From positions 1 to 5,100 of the forward strand of contig CALZHO010000083.1 of assembly GCA_945787425.1 (NCBI GenBank): a stretch of 5,100 nt of DNA, given 5' to 3'. The notes beneath the pieces are model-generated. The model worked only from the letters and a program-made list of their open reading frames with translations, made no database searches and was not told where the DNA came from. The translations under genes and the position numbers were made by a program. Shown here in pieces: positions 5,085 to 5,100 of this stretch (the first letter of the stretch is position 1; every line of letters starts with the position of its first letter). This DNA is from an uncultured Bacteroidales bacterium (lineage in GTDB: Bacteria > Bacteroidota > Bacteroidia > Bacteroidales > Paludibacteraceae).

Positions 5085-5100
5085 AATGTTGTCTATGTTG

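Larger units (their letters stand above)
4835..5100. other. Intergenic tail without a convincing gene
   Basis: From the HAD stop to the window edge neither strand has a frame with recognisable protein features or a credible start. The longest open stretch, on the minus strand at 4853-5041, runs through the 11-nt array and the hairpin and gives a low-complexity Arg/Cys-rich product. The region contains the terminator, the orphan promoter, the 11-nt array and the inverted repeat listed separately. No TAnnTTTG box for a rightward gene was found between 5010 and 5100. Confidence 0.7.

Overview
This window looks like core chromosome of a member of the Bacteroidota, most likely order Bacteroidales. 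The support is the set of gene families (DUF4292 lipoprotein next to a TPR protein and dut; a DUF4301 protein), the near absence of Shine-Dalgarno sequences, and -7 boxes of the Bacteroides type (TAnnTTTG) in the right places. No RNA gene, CRISPR array, transposase or other mobile gene was seen.

Two transcription units diverge from a 202-bp control region (2627-2828). Leftward (minus strand) runs a tight four-gene unit: a diacylglycerol-kinase-type lipid kinase (2626-1748), dUTPase dut (1723-1289), a secreted TPR protein (1280-279) and the first 96 codons of a DUF4292 lipoprotein (288 to beyond base 1). It combines lipid phosphorylation and dUTP clearance with two exported, probably envelope-associated proteins. 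Rightward (plus strand) run a DUF4301 protein (2829-4166) and a HAD-superfamily hydrolase (4166-4834) whose start codon overlaps the DUF4301 stop, so the pair is probably translationally coupled. Motif reading suggests that DUF4301 is a divergent sugar-nucleotidyltransferase (UDPGP-like), which would make the pair a sugar-phosphate module; this is inference.

The control region holds a -33/-7 promoter for the leftward unit, a -7 box for the rightward unit, a perfect 8+2+8 bp palindrome between them (RutR/TetR-like architecture), an unexpected near-consensus E. coli sigma-70 promoter overlapping that palindrome, and a 3 x 15-nt repeat in the presumed DUF4301 leader.

The tail (4835-5100) has no convincing gene. 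It holds a hairpin that can act as a terminator on either strand, an orphan Bacteroides-type promoter pointing back into the HAD gene, a 66-bp array of six in-register 11-nt units, and a 9-bp-stem inverted repeat beside repeated ATGTTG words. The 11-nt array and the divergent control region are the least ordinary parts of the window; neither can be named from the sequence alone.
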